This document shows, one piece after another, positions 31,325 through 39,763 of a DNA stretch of 60,276 nucleotides. Positions within the stretch are counted from its first letter, which is position 1, and every line of letters begins with the position of its first letter. A program made the translations under genes and the position numbers. Location of the stretch: NCBI GenBank assembly GCA_023433305.1, contig JAEZCZ010000040.1:1-60276 (forward strand), in the 5' to 3' direction. The notes below the pieces were generated by a model. The model was not told where the DNA came from, did not search any database, and saw only the letters and a program-made list of their open reading frames with translations. This DNA is from Pseudomonadota bacterium (GTDB taxonomy: Bacteria > Pseudomonadota > Alphaproteobacteria > Sphingomonadales > Sphingomonadaceae).

Positions 31325-32245
31325 TTATTTCTGGGGACGTGTCACCACGGCGAGATGGTCGAGCTTCGGGTGCATGTCGGGATTGCGCGCAAGCATGTCC
31401 TTGAACGGGCCGAAACCGCAATTCTCGTCCGTGCCGCAGTTCGTCACCGTATGGATGAAGCGGATCTTGCCATCTTCGATGCGAAAGACGTGCGCATCAG
31501 GCCGCTCGATCGGGCCCATGCGCAGAAAGACGGCCACCGATCCGACCACCGGGTCGATCACATAGCGGCGGTCCGCCATTTCGATGTTCTCCGGAACACC
31601 GACATTGCAGGTGTCGGCGGCTGTGCCGCGCCCGGTGTAAACGCTGCCCTCGAGCCGCGCACAGGGTGTTCCCCATGGCACCGTGACGCTCTTGTCCTTG
31701 AACAGGTCGAGATAGGCGTCGGCGGCCGCGCGCAGTTCCTCGCGCGAGTTACGCTTGTCCTCGGGTATCTCTGACCAGTCCTCGCGTTGGGCGTAGTACA
31801 GAGTCTTCTCAGCATCGAACAACCAATCGTCCTGATCCGCGACGATCACGTCGAAATTGCTGATGGTTCCCGGAGGAGAGCCTGGCGAGCCGATAGCGCG
31901 GATCATCGTCGCCAGCACGTAAGGATGTTCCGGGTTGGTGATGATGCTCTCGACATACACCATGCAGGCGGCCGTGTCGTAGAACGAGCGGTCCCAATCG
32001 ACCTTCTGCGGTGTCGAGATGACGCTTCCGAAGGTCATCGAGGACAGCTCGAAGTTCTCGTAGTAGTTTACCCATTCGCCCATCGGCTTCATGTGCATGA
32101 CTGCGCGACCGTCCGCCTGAGCGGCGCGATACTGATCCGCGATCTCCGCGAGCCGTTCGCGGCTGCAGGTAGCCTGCGCGGCGGCCGGGCTGGCGATGGC
32201 GGCGGCGACAAGCGCACCCAGCGCGCCGATGGCGAAACGATTCAT
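31325..32245 (-). CDS. Exported protein of unknown function (DUF8021-like)
   Basis: 306 aa with a clear signal peptide (MNRFAIGALGALVAAAIASP, cut near AAAQA). Mature features include CSRERLAEIADQYRAAQADG near the N-terminus, YYENFELSSMTFGSV, DRSFYDTAACMVYVESIITN, NPEHPYVLATMIR and a C-terminal FIHTVTNCGTDENC. Four or more cysteines suggest disulfides outside the cytoplasm. The phrases around SFYDTAAC and HPYVLATMIR remind me of the NTF2-like DUF8021 family best known from fungi and some bacteria; this is from memory. A palindrome lies upstream (32320-32334). Confidence 0.7.
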   Translation of the reverse strand: MNRFAIGALGALVAAAIASPAAAQATCSRERLAEIADQYRAAQADGRAVMHMKPMGEWVNYYENFELSSMTFGSVISTPQKVDWDRSFYDTAACMVYVESIITNPEHPYVLATMIRAIGSPGSPPGTISNFDVIVADQDDWLFDAEKTLYYAQREDWSEIPEDKRNSREELRAAADAYLDLFKDKSVTVPWGTPCARLEGSVYTGRGTAADTCNVGVPENIEMADRRYVIDPVVGSVAVFLRMGPIERPDAHVFRIEDGKIRFIHTVTNCGTDENCGFGPFKDMLARNPDMHPKLDHLAVVTRPQK

Positions 32246-32319
32246 GTCTGGCTCCCTCTCTTTCCGCCGCGGTTGCGACCCGGCGGTTCGAGGGGAAGCG
32301 TATCGCAAGGCCCAAGCAG

Positions 32320-32334
32320 TGTCACGGGGTGACA
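32320..32334. promoter_or_regulatory. Palindrome TGTCAC-GGG-GTGACA
   Basis: A perfect 6-bp inverted repeat with a 3-nt spacer, 75 nt upstream of the exported protein at 31325-32245 and 33 nt before tRNA-Ser. Inverted TGTCA/TGACA pairs are typical of dimeric regulator operators; the half-site also resembles half of a Pho repeat but in inverted, not direct, arrangement. Confidence 0.35.
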
Positions 32335-32366
32335 GGCGCCGCATTCGGCGTTAGCCGGGCGCGGTT

Positions 32367-32456
32367 GGACAGGTGGCCGAGTGGTTTAAGGCAGCGGTCT
32401 TGAAAACCGCCGTGGGTGCAAGCCCACCGTGGGTTCGAATCCCACCCTGTCCGCCA
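32367..32456 (+). tRNA. tRNA-Ser(UGA)
   Basis: A 90-nt class II tRNA. The acceptor stem GGACAGG pairs with CCTGTCC (32446-32452), followed by discriminator G and an encoded CCA. D-arm starts TGGCCGAGTGG. The anticodon stem GCGGT/ACCGC encloses the loop CTTGAAA, giving anticodon TGA, which reads UCA and probably other UCN serine codons. A long variable arm (GTGGGTGCAAGCCCAC) and the T loop GGTTCGAATCC are present. No integrase or duplicated 3' end nearby. Confidence 0.97.
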
Positions 32457-32579
32457 GTCGCCGACGGGCCGGTGGGCACGTGGATTGGAAGTCGGTCTGC
32501 GGTGATGGAAACGATCGTCCGTGTGACAATCGGATTTCGCGCTGGCAGGTGAGTTGAGCCCCCGATAAAGGCCGGGTCC

Positions 32580-33761
32580 GTGACCTCGACCCGCACGCTT
32601 CCCGCTTCCGGCATCGCCCTCGCCCTGGTCACCGGCGCAGTGCTGGCCATCACTGGCACCAGCATCCTGCTTGTGCTCGCGGCCATGCTGGTGTGGATCG
32701 CTTCGCTGTGGCTGACATCCCCGCCGCCGCAGCCCGCAATGCCGCCAGCACGCGAAGGTGTGCAGCTTACGCCCGAAGGCATGCGCGAGTTGATCGAGCA
32801 TACCGGGCTGCCAATGCTCGTCCTCGATGGCGAGCGGATCATCGTCGCCAATGCCGCGGCGCGCGAAGCGCTGGGGGCACATGTGATCGGCCAAGACGCA
32901 CGCGTGGCCTTTCGCCATCCAGAAGCCGTCGAGCTGCTGTCTCGCCACGGCGGCGGCAGCGCCGCGATCCATGGGCTGACGGGGCCGCGCAGCACCTGGC
33001 AAATGACTCAACAGCCGTTCGACGAGCGCTATTCGCTGGTCGAGCTGATCAATCGCACCGCTGAAACCGACATAAGTCGTGCTCATACGGATTTCGTCGC
33101 CAATGCCAGCCACGAGCTGCGGACTCCGCTCGCCTCGATAATCGGCTACGCCGAGACGCTGGTCGAGCAGGGCGCGGCGATCGACCCCAAGCAGGCGGCC
33201 CGATTCCACGCCACTGTGCTGCGCGAGGCCAAGCGGCTACAGGACCTGGTGACCGATCTGATGTCCCTTTCACAGGTCGAAGCCGAAAAACACGATCAGC
33301 CCACCGAGCGGCTCGATCTTGCGGCGCTCGTGTTTCAGTCCGCGCGCGACGTGGCGGGGCCGGAGCGCGTCAGCCGGTTGAACCTCGCCGGAGCGGCGGA
33401 GAAGCTCATCGTGCGCGCCGATCGCAGCCAACTGAAGCAGCTGGCGCGCAACCTGGTCGACAATGCCCTCAAGTATGGCGCGCCCGATTCGAACGTGGAC
33501 GTCGGAGTCCAGCGTGACGATTCGAACCGCGCCGTCCTGACCGTACGCGACCACGGCGAGGGCATCGATGCGGAACACATTCCGCATCTCACACGCCGAT
33601 TCTACCGGGTCGATCCCGGACGAAGCCGCGCGGCCGGCGGCACTGGGCTCGGCCTCGCCATCGTCAAGCACATCGTCGAACGCCATCGGGGCAGGCTCGA
33701 TATCGCGAGCCGCAAGGGCGAAGGAACCACCGTGACCGTTCGCCTGCCTTTGGTCGGCTGA
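32580..33761 (+). CDS. phoR: Phosphate-regulon sensor histidine kinase PhoR
   Basis: 393-aa membrane kinase that controls PhoB, sensing phosphate through the PstSCAB-PhoU complex. Two close N-terminal membrane helices (~10-48), a PAS domain (LPMLVLDGERIIVANAAARE), the phospho-His in FVANASHELRTPLASIIGYAE (~174-194), then N box LVDNALKYGAP, G1 VRDHGEGID, F box RRFYRVD and G2 GGTGLGLAIVKHIVERHRG. GTG start. Unlike in many bacteria it is not next to phoB but heads the cluster ahead of the porin and pst genes. No convincing Pho box precedes it. Confidence 0.95.
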   Translation: MTSTRTLPASGIALALVTGAVLAITGTSILLVLAAMLVWIASLWLTSPPPQPAMPPAREGVQLTPEGMRELIEHTGLPMLVLDGERIIVANAAAREALGAHVIGQDARVAFRHPEAVELLSRHGGGSAAIHGLTGPRSTWQMTQQPFDERYSLVELINRTAETDISRAHTDFVANASHELRTPLASIIGYAETLVEQGAAIDPKQAARFHATVLREAKRLQDLVTDLMSLSQVEAEKHDQPTERLDLAALVFQSARDVAGPERVSRLNLAGAAEKLIVRADRSQLKQLARNLVDNALKYGAPDSNVDVGVQRDDSNRAVLTVRDHGEGIDAEHIPHLTRRFYRVDPGRSRAAGGTGLGLAIVKHIVERHRGRLDIASRKGEGTTVTVRLPLVG

Positions 33762-33780
33762 CGAAGACGACGACCCGGCA

Positions 33781-33821
33781 GTGTCACACGCACTGTCACA
33801 CGCTTGTAATAGAAGCGTCAT
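33781..33821 (+). promoter_or_regulatory. Extended Pho box upstream of the phosphate porin
   Basis: Direct repeats of the PhoB half-site in ~11-nt steps: GTGTCAC (33781), CTGTCAC (33793), TTGTAAT (33804), GCGTCAT (33815). The middle pair, CTGTCAC-acgc-TTGTAAT, fits the two-repeat Pho box (consensus CTGTCAT, 4-nt spacer). The flanking units suggest room for two PhoB dimers. The last unit ends 38 nt before the porin ATG. Confidence 0.8.
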
Positions 33822-33859
33822 AGCGGCTCAGCCACCATCCGATCACGGAAGTCCAAGCC

Positions 33860-35206
33860 ATGCGATCCCTTCTAGCCGTCCTGCTGACCAGCGCCGCCCT
33901 CACCCCTGTTCACGCCCAGGCCCAATCCAGCGACTTGAGCGCCGTCGAAGACCAACTCGCCGCCATGCAGGCGGAGATCGCCCGTTTGACCGCCGAAGTC
34001 GCAGAATTGCGCGCTCGCGAAGCAGCGAATCAGGCCCAGCCCGACGCGGCCCCGGCTTCCAAGTCCGATGCCGGCGAGAAGGCCTCGACCGTCTCGTGGG
34101 AAGGCGCGCCGGAGATCTCGCAGGAAGGCGGATGGTCTTTCAAGCCGCGTGGCCGCGTTCAGGTCGACACAGCCGCGATCGACGCGCCGGGCAGCGTCGC
34201 AGGCGATGGCCTCAGTACCGAATTTCGCCGCGTCTATCTGGGCGTGGACGGCTCGCTCCCTGGCAACTTCGGGTACCGGGTGGAAGCCGATATCGCCAGC
34301 TCGTCGGTCGAGTTGACCGACGTCTACCTGACTTACGACGCATCGGACGCGCTTTCCTTCACGCTCGGTCAGCACAAGACCTTTTCAGGCCTCGAGGACA
34401 CGACCAGCGACTTGTTCACCACGATGCTCGAGCGCGCAGCTTTCAACTCCGCTTTCGGATTTGAACGGCGGGTGGGATTCAGCGGCGAGTATGCTGCCAA
34501 CGACTTCGTCGTGCAGCTCGGAGTCTTCACCGACGATGCCGAGGCGCTCGGCGATGACGGGAATGACAGCTTCAGTCTCGACGGTCGCGCGCTGTTCAGC
34601 CCGAAGATCGGCAACGCCCAATTGCACATCGGCGGCTCGGCCCACTTCCGCGAGCTCAACGATGGCGCCGCGACCGTGCGGTATCGCGCCCGTCCGTTCG
34701 TCCACACCACCGACACTCGGCTCGTCGACACCGGCTCGATCGCCGCGACGGGAGAGCGCAATTTCGGCCTCGAGTTCGCATACATCAACGGGCCCTTCCA
34801 CGCGACAGTCGAGGGCCACAGCATGACGGCGCGCCGCCCAGGCCTGCCCGATCCGACTTTCCATGGCGGTTATGCAGAGGTCGGAATGCTCATCACCCCC
34901 GGAGACAAGACGGGTTACCGCAACGGGGCCTTCAATCGTATTCGGCCGGTCAACCCGGTAGGCGACGGCGGGATCGGAGCGATCCAGATCAACGCGCGCT
35001 ACGACCGGTTGGATCTCTCCGATGAGGGTATCGTGGGCGGTAGGCAGCAAGCGCTCGGCCTTTCGGCGATCTGGGTGCCCACCGACTACGTCCGGTTCCT
35101 GGTCAATTACGGGCACCTTTGGATCGACGACGCGGCCGTGCTCGCGGGTGCCGATTCAGATTATCAGGCCGATGCCTTCGGGGTCCGCGCCCAGGTCGAC
35201 TTCTAG
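33860..35206 (+). CDS. OprO/OprP-type phosphate-selective outer-membrane porin
   Basis: 448-aa outer-membrane beta-barrel. Signal peptide MRSLLAVLLTSAALTPVHAQ, then a coiled-coil segment (VEDQLAAMQAEIARLTAEVA, ~31-50) typical of trimeric anion porins. The barrel carries family phrases FKPRGRVQVDTAAID, YRVEADIASSSVELTDVYL and FTLGQHKTFSGLEDTTSDLF, and ends FGVRAQVDF with the terminal Phe needed for outer-membrane assembly. Preceded by an extended Pho box and followed by pstS, so it should provide phosphate or polyphosphate entry across the outer membrane during starvation. Confidence 0.92.
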   Translation: MRSLLAVLLTSAALTPVHAQAQSSDLSAVEDQLAAMQAEIARLTAEVAELRAREAANQAQPDAAPASKSDAGEKASTVSWEGAPEISQEGGWSFKPRGRVQVDTAAIDAPGSVAGDGLSTEFRRVYLGVDGSLPGNFGYRVEADIASSSVELTDVYLTYDASDALSFTLGQHKTFSGLEDTTSDLFTTMLERAAFNSAFGFERRVGFSGEYAANDFVVQLGVFTDDAEALGDDGNDSFSLDGRALFSPKIGNAQLHIGGSAHFRELNDGAATVRYRARPFVHTTDTRLVDTGSIAATGERNFGLEFAYINGPFHATVEGHSMTARRPGLPDPTFHGGYAEVGMLITPGDKTGYRNGAFNRIRPVNPVGDGGIGAIQINARYDRLDLSDEGIVGGRQQALGLSAIWVPTDYVRFLVNYGHLWIDDAAVLAGADSDYQADAFGVRAQVDF

Positions 35207-35225
35207 CACCGGCACTGGCGTTCCG

Positions 35226-35243
35226 CTGTCATCTACGTGTCAT
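35226..35243 (+). promoter_or_regulatory. Pho box upstream of pstS
   Basis: CTGTCAT-ctac-GTGTCAT: two 7-nt direct repeats with the standard 4-nt spacer, the first identical to the PhoB consensus. A -10-like TATGCC lies about 10 nt downstream, the spacing expected when PhoB replaces the -35. Located 55 nt before the pstS ATG. Confidence 0.88.
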
Positions 35244-35298
35244 CAAACCGCAATATGCCGTGCCTAGCGCACCCGGCGCCTGGACAGGGAAAATTATC

Positions 35299-36342
35299 AT
35301 GACAACCACACTGCGATTTTCGCTCGTTGCGCTCTGCGCGGCTTCTCTCGCTGCATGCGGCGGTGGCGCCGGTGACGGCACACGCAATTCCGTCCGCGCC
35401 GTCGGATCGTCCACCGTCTATCCGTTCGCCAAGCTGGTCGCGGAGAATTTCGCGCGCTCGAACCCGGACTTCGGCTCGCCGATCATCGAATCCACCGGCA
35501 CCGGTGGAGGCATCGAGCTGTTCTGCAAGGCTGTCGGCGCCGACACGCCCGACATCGCGAACGCCTCGCGCCGCATGAAACTCAGCGAGTTCGAGACCTG
35601 CCAGGCGAATGGGGTGACCGAAATCACCGAGATCCAGGTCGGCCTCGACGGGATCGCCTTCGCCTCGGCGCAAGGCGGCATCACGATGAATCTGACTCCC
35701 GAGATCGTCTATCGCGCTTTGGCCGCACGGCCGTTCGGCCAGGAGCAGACCGCCAAGACCTGGCGGGATGTCGATCCGTCACTGCCGAACAAGCCGATCC
35801 TCGTCTACGGGCCGCCTTCGACGTCGGGCACGCGTGACGCGCTCAAGGAACTGGTGCTCATCCCGGGTTGCGAGACCAATGCAGAGATGACGGCGCTCAA
35901 GGAGAGTGACGAAGACCGTCAGGAGCAGCTCTGCACCGAGCTGCGCACCGACGGGGCGTACGTCGACCAGGGCGAGCAGGACAACCTCATCGTCCAGAAG
36001 ATCGAAGGCAATTCCGATGCTGTCGGGGTTTTCGGCTACTCCTACCTTGAGGAGAATCTCGACAAGGTGCAGGGCCTGCCCATGAACGGCGTCCAACCGA
36101 CCTACGAGAACATCGCCAGCTTCCAGTATCCGGGTGCACGGCCACTGTTCATCTACGTCAAGAACGCGCACCTCGACGCAATCCGCGGTTTCCGCGAGTT
36201 CGTCGCCGAGTGGGCGAAGTCGTGGGGCCGCGACGGGCCGCTGACCGCGATCGGGCTGGTAGCAAACCCCGCCGACGTGGCCGCGCGCAGCGAGGAGGCC
36301 GCGACGCGCTTCACCCCGCTCACCGCAGCCGACTTCGAATAG
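35299..36342 (+). CDS. pstS: Phosphate ABC transporter substrate-binding protein
   Basis: 347-aa periplasmic binding protein that captures Pi for PstCAB. It starts MTTTLRFSLVALCAASLAAC with lipobox LAAC, so it is lipid-anchored, then VRAVGSSTVYPFAKLVAENF (~31-50). Phosphate-contact segments include GSSTVYP, ESTGTGGGIELFCK, ASRRM and GPPSTSGTRDALKEL. First gene of pstSCAB-phoU(-phoB), directly under a Pho box. pstC follows after 16 nt. Confidence 0.96.
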   Translation: MTTTLRFSLVALCAASLAACGGGAGDGTRNSVRAVGSSTVYPFAKLVAENFARSNPDFGSPIIESTGTGGGIELFCKAVGADTPDIANASRRMKLSEFETCQANGVTEITEIQVGLDGIAFASAQGGITMNLTPEIVYRALAARPFGQEQTAKTWRDVDPSLPNKPILVYGPPSTSGTRDALKELVLIPGCETNAEMTALKESDEDRQEQLCTELRTDGAYVDQGEQDNLIVQKIEGNSDAVGVFGYSYLEENLDKVQGLPMNGVQPTYENIASFQYPGARPLFIYVKNAHLDAIRGFREFVAEWAKSWGRDGPLTAIGLVANPADVAARSEEAATRFTPLTAADFE

Positions 36343-36358
36343 GATCGGCCCAGCCACG

Positions 36359-37744
36359 ATGTCGCCAGCCCTCCTGCTTCTCCTGGCCCTGGGCCTTGGA
36401 CTTGCCGGTTGGCTGGCGGCGCGCGCGCGCGCCTGGAGCTTTCGGCGTTCGCAACCCGACGGACGGCTCGCCGCGCTGCCCAGTTATCACGCGTGGTACG
36501 TCGCGCTCTGGATAGTCATTCCGGCAGCCATCTTTGCGCTGATCTGGAACGCCGTTGCGCCCCAGCTTGTGCTTCAGTCGGTGCTTTCCGACCCGGCGGC
36601 GAATGCCTTGCCGCCGTTCGGGATGCAGCGCGATACGATGCTGGCCGAAGCGCGCGCGGTGGCGACCGGAGCCGCTCCAGCCGTCTTCAACCCAGCGGCG
36701 GAAGCCCTAGTCGATCCGTTCCGTGAAGCCCTCGGGCGCTACAACGCCATCGGCTTGGCCATCACCCTGCTCATCGCCTTCGCCGCCGGTGCGTTTGCCT
36801 TTCTGCGCCTCAAGCCTGACTTCGCGGCGCGCACCAAAGTCGAACGCGGCGTGATGGCGGGACTCTTGCTCGCCTCGCTGGTGGCCATCCTGACCACACT
36901 CGGCATCTTCGTCAGCCTGGTGTTCGAGACGATCCGGTTTTTCGGGATGATCAGCCCGATCGACTTCCTGTTCGGTACCCATTGGGGGCCCGACCCGATG
37001 AGCAGCGCGGAGAATCCCGATCCGTCACGCTACGGAGCGCTGCCGCTGTTCTGGGGCACGATCTACATTGGCGCGATCATCGCCATGATCGTGGCCATTC
37101 CGCTCGGGCTGATGAGCGCGATCTATCTGACGCAGTATGCGACCCCGCGCTGGCGCAAGTGGCTCAAGCCGACGCTCGAGATACTCGCCGGCGTCCCCAC
37201 GGTGGTCTACGGATACTTCGCTGCACTTACGGTGGCGCCTTTCGTGCGCGAAGTGGCGCTCTCGGTCGGCATCGAGAACGCATCGAGCGAAAGCGCGCTC
37301 GCCGCGGGGCTCGTCATGGGCGTGATGATCATCCCGTTCGTGTCGTCGATGGCCGACGACTCGATCGCCGCGGTTCCCCAGGCCATGCGCGACGGCAGCC
37401 TCGCAATGGGGGCGACCACCAACGAGACGATCCGCCGGGTACTGATCCCGGCCGCCCTTCCCGGCATCGTCGCCGGCGTCATGCTGGCGATCAGCCGCGC
37501 CATCGGCGAGACGATGATCGTCGTCATGGCGGCGGGCGCTGCTGCCAATCTGTCTGCGAACCCTCTCGAAGCGATGACGACGGTCACCTTCCAGATCGTG
37601 GCAATGCTCACCGGAGAAGGGAGCTTCGATCACCCCGCCACGCTGAGCGCGTTCGCGTTGGGCTTCGTGCTTTTTCTCGTCACCCTCGCGCTGAACTTCA
37701 TCGCCCTGCGCGTCGTCAAGCGGTTCCGCGAAGCTTATGAGTGA
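36359..37744 (+). CDS. pstC: Phosphate ABC transporter permease PstC
   Basis: 461-aa inner-membrane permease, longer than the ~320-aa E. coli protein. The extra N-terminal ~150 residues contain an extra membrane segment and a soluble part (region 36500-36730). The transport core has IYIGAIIAMIVAIPLGLMSA, the EAA-type loop EILAGVPTVVYGYFA and the late MRDGSLAMGATTNETIRRVLIPAALPGIVAG region (partly quoted). The long form is common in Alphaproteobacteria. It overlaps pstA by 8 nt. Confidence 0.95.
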   Translation: MSPALLLLLALGLGLAGWLAARARAWSFRRSQPDGRLAALPSYHAWYVALWIVIPAAIFALIWNAVAPQLVLQSVLSDPAANALPPFGMQRDTMLAEARAVATGAAPAVFNPAAEALVDPFREALGRYNAIGLAITLLIAFAAGAFAFLRLKPDFAARTKVERGVMAGLLLASLVAILTTLGIFVSLVFETIRFFGMISPIDFLFGTHWGPDPMSSAENPDPSRYGALPLFWGTIYIGAIIAMIVAIPLGLMSAIYLTQYATPRWRKWLKPTLEILAGVPTVVYGYFAALTVAPFVREVALSVGIENASSESALAAGLVMGVMIIPFVSSMADDSIAAVPQAMRDGSLAMGATTNETIRRVLIPAALPGIVAGVMLAISRAIGETMIVVMAAGAAANLSANPLEAMTTVTFQIVAMLTGEGSFDHPATLSAFALGFVLFLVTLALNFIALRVVKRFREAYE

Positions 37745-38987
37745 GACCGTCTCCCCCACCCGCACGCCCGCGTTCGAAGCGCGGCTGAAGAAGCGCTATG
37801 CCGCCGAGCGTCGCTTCCGCGCGGCCGGCCTCGGAGCGATCCTCCTGTCGGTCGCCGTGCTGTTCTTCCTGCTGGTGACGATGACCATCAATGGGATTGG
37901 TGGATTTCAACGGGTCACGCTGCAGGTCCCGATCGACTTCAAGGAGGTCAACCTGACGGTCCCCACGGGGATGACGGAGCGCGGCGCGATCGTCCGCTCG
38001 CTCGAAGATCAGGGCATGCGCGATGTCGTGGAATTCAGCGCCGAGCGCGCATTGGGCGAAGAGGCAGCCGAGTACCTCAACCCCGATGCGTGGCGCGTGG
38101 TCGCCGAGCAGGCCGCCGACGACCCCGGTCTCTTGCAGGGCCAGTCGACATTTGCGTTGCCCGCAGGGAAGAGCTTGGCTGCTACGGTGACCAACGACTT
38201 CCAGGGCGAGCTCGGGCCGCTCGCCCGCTCACTGGCTGCCGAAGGCAAGCTGTCGAAGGGCTTCGATCCGGGTTTCCTTGCGCGATCCGACGCCACGGAC
38301 CCGCAGCAGGTCGGCATCTGGGGCGCGCTCAAGGGATCGATGCTGACCATGCTGGTCACGCTCGCGCTGGCCTTCCCTATCGGTGTACTAGCGGCCCTCT
38401 ATCTTGAGGAATACGCACCCCGAAATCGCTGGACCGACGTGATCGAGGTGTCGATCAACAACCTCGCGGCCGTCCCATCGATCATTTTCGGATTGCTTGG
38501 CCTGGGCGTGTTCCTGACCATCTTCCCGAACATGCGTTCAGCGCCGCTGATAGGCGGATTGACCTTGGCGCTCATGACGATGCCGGTGATCGTGATCTCC
38601 GGGCGCAATGCCATCAAGGCAGTTCCACCCTCTATTCGGGACGGCGCGATGGCGCTGGGAGCGTCACCCGTGCAGGTCGTGTTTCACCACGTGCTGCCGC
38701 TCGCGCTCCCCGGCATACTGACCGGCACGATCATCGGCATGGCGCGCGCCCTTGGCGAAACGGCGCCGCTGCTGATGATCGGAATGCGCGCCTTCATCGC
38801 GACGCCGCCCGACGGCTTCTCCGACCCCGCGACCGTCCTGCCGGTGCAGATATTCCTGTGGTCGGACGAGATCGACCGTGGTTTCGTAGAGCGCACCAGC
38901 GCGGCGATCATCGTGTTACTGCTGTTCCTCCTGGTGATGAACGGCCTCGCCATCTACCTGCGCAATCGCTTCGAGAAAAAATGGTGA
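37737..38987 (+). CDS. pstA: Phosphate ABC transporter permease PstA
   Basis: 416-aa partner permease of PstC. After the first membrane helix (~35-55) there is a long periplasmic-side insertion (~60-195) before the canonical core, which has GSMLTMLVTLALAFPIGVLAA, ISINNLAAVPSIIFGLLGL-type VSINNLAAVPSIIFGLLGL, and the EAA loop PSIRDGAMALGASPVQVVF. Extended N-terminus is typical of the alphaproteobacterial PstA. Overlaps pstC by 8 nt and pstB by 7 nt. Confidence 0.95.
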   Translation: MSETVSPTRTPAFEARLKKRYAAERRFRAAGLGAILLSVAVLFFLLVTMTINGIGGFQRVTLQVPIDFKEVNLTVPTGMTERGAIVRSLEDQGMRDVVEFSAERALGEEAAEYLNPDAWRVVAEQAADDPGLLQGQSTFALPAGKSLAATVTNDFQGELGPLARSLAAEGKLSKGFDPGFLARSDATDPQQVGIWGALKGSMLTMLVTLALAFPIGVLAALYLEEYAPRNRWTDVIEVSINNLAAVPSIIFGLLGLGVFLTIFPNMRSAPLIGGLTLALMTMPVIVISGRNAIKAVPPSIRDGAMALGASPVQVVFHHVLPLALPGILTGTIIGMARALGETAPLLMIGMRAFIATPPDGFSDPATVLPVQIFLWSDEIDRGFVERTSAAIIVLLLFLLVMNGLAIYLRNRFEKKW

Positions 38988-39763
38988 CCGAGACCCAATC
39001 CGAAAACCAGCCCAAGATGCGTACCCGCGACGTCTCCGTCTTCTACGGCGACAAGAAGGCGGTAGATTCGGTCTCGATCGACATCCCGCGCGAGTATGTC
39101 ACGGCGTTCATCGGCCCTTCGGGCTGCGGCAAGTCGACATTCCTGCGCGCGCTCAACCGGATGAACGACACGATCGCCAGCGCACGGGTCGAAGGCAGTA
39201 TCGAGCTCGACGGCGAAGATATCTACCGCTCGACGATGGACGTCGTGCAGTTGCGCGCGCGGGTCGGGATGGTGTTCCAGAAGCCCAACCCGTTCCCCAA
39301 GACGATCTACGAGAACATCGCATACGGTCCGCGCATTCACGGGTTGGCCGAAGGCAAGGCAGAGCTCGACACGATCGTCGAGAAATCTCTGCGTCGCGCC
39401 GGCCTGTGGGAAGAAGTGAAGGATCGGTTGAGCGATTCCGGCACGGCACTTTCCGGCGGCCAGCAACAGCGGCTCTGCATCGCCCGCGCGATCGCGGTGC
39501 AGCCCGAAGTGATCCTGATGGATGAGCCTTGCTCGGCGCTCGATCCGATCGCCACGGCCCGCATCGAAGAGCTGATCGACGAGCTGCGCGGCCGCTATGC
39601 GATCGTCATCGTCACGCACTCGATGCAGCAGGCCGCGCGCGTTTCGCAGCGCACCGCATTCTTCCATCTCGGCAAGATGGTCGAATACGGGCATACCTCG
39701 GATATCTTCACCAATCCGCGTGAAGTGCGGACGAAGGACTACATCACCGGGAGGTACGGCTGA
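38981..39763 (+). CDS. pstB: Phosphate ABC transporter ATPase PstB
   Basis: 260-aa nucleotide-binding subunit energising PstCA. Walker A FIGPSGCGKSTFLRALNRMN (~38-57), Q loop VGMVFQKPNPFPKTIYENIA, signature ALSGGQQQRLCIARAIA, Walker B VILMDEPCSALDPIATARIE and the switch His in VIVTHSMQQAARVS. ATG at 38981 overlaps the pstA stop by 7 nt; the stop shares a base with phoU (TGATG). Confidence 0.98.
   Translation: MVTETQSENQPKMRTRDVSVFYGDKKAVDSVSIDIPREYVTAFIGPSGCGKSTFLRALNRMNDTIASARVEGSIELDGEDIYRSTMDVVQLRARVGMVFQKPNPFPKTIYENIAYGPRIHGLAEGKAELDTIVEKSLRRAGLWEEVKDRLSDSGTALSGGQQQRLCIARAIAVQPEVILMDEPCSALDPIATARIEELIDELRGRYAIVIVTHSMQQAARVSQRTAFFHLGKMVEYGHTSDIFTNPREVRTKDYITGRYG

Noticed and set aside
32367..32456. 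tRNA-Ser as an integration site for a genomic island
   Set aside because: No integrase, no duplicated tRNA 3' end and no change in gene density or base use follows; the next genes are the core pho locus.
32515..32535. Pho box upstream of phoR (CGTGTGACAATCGG)
   Set aside because: Only one half-site-like element on the opposite strand and no second unit at 11 nt; does not meet the two-repeat pattern.
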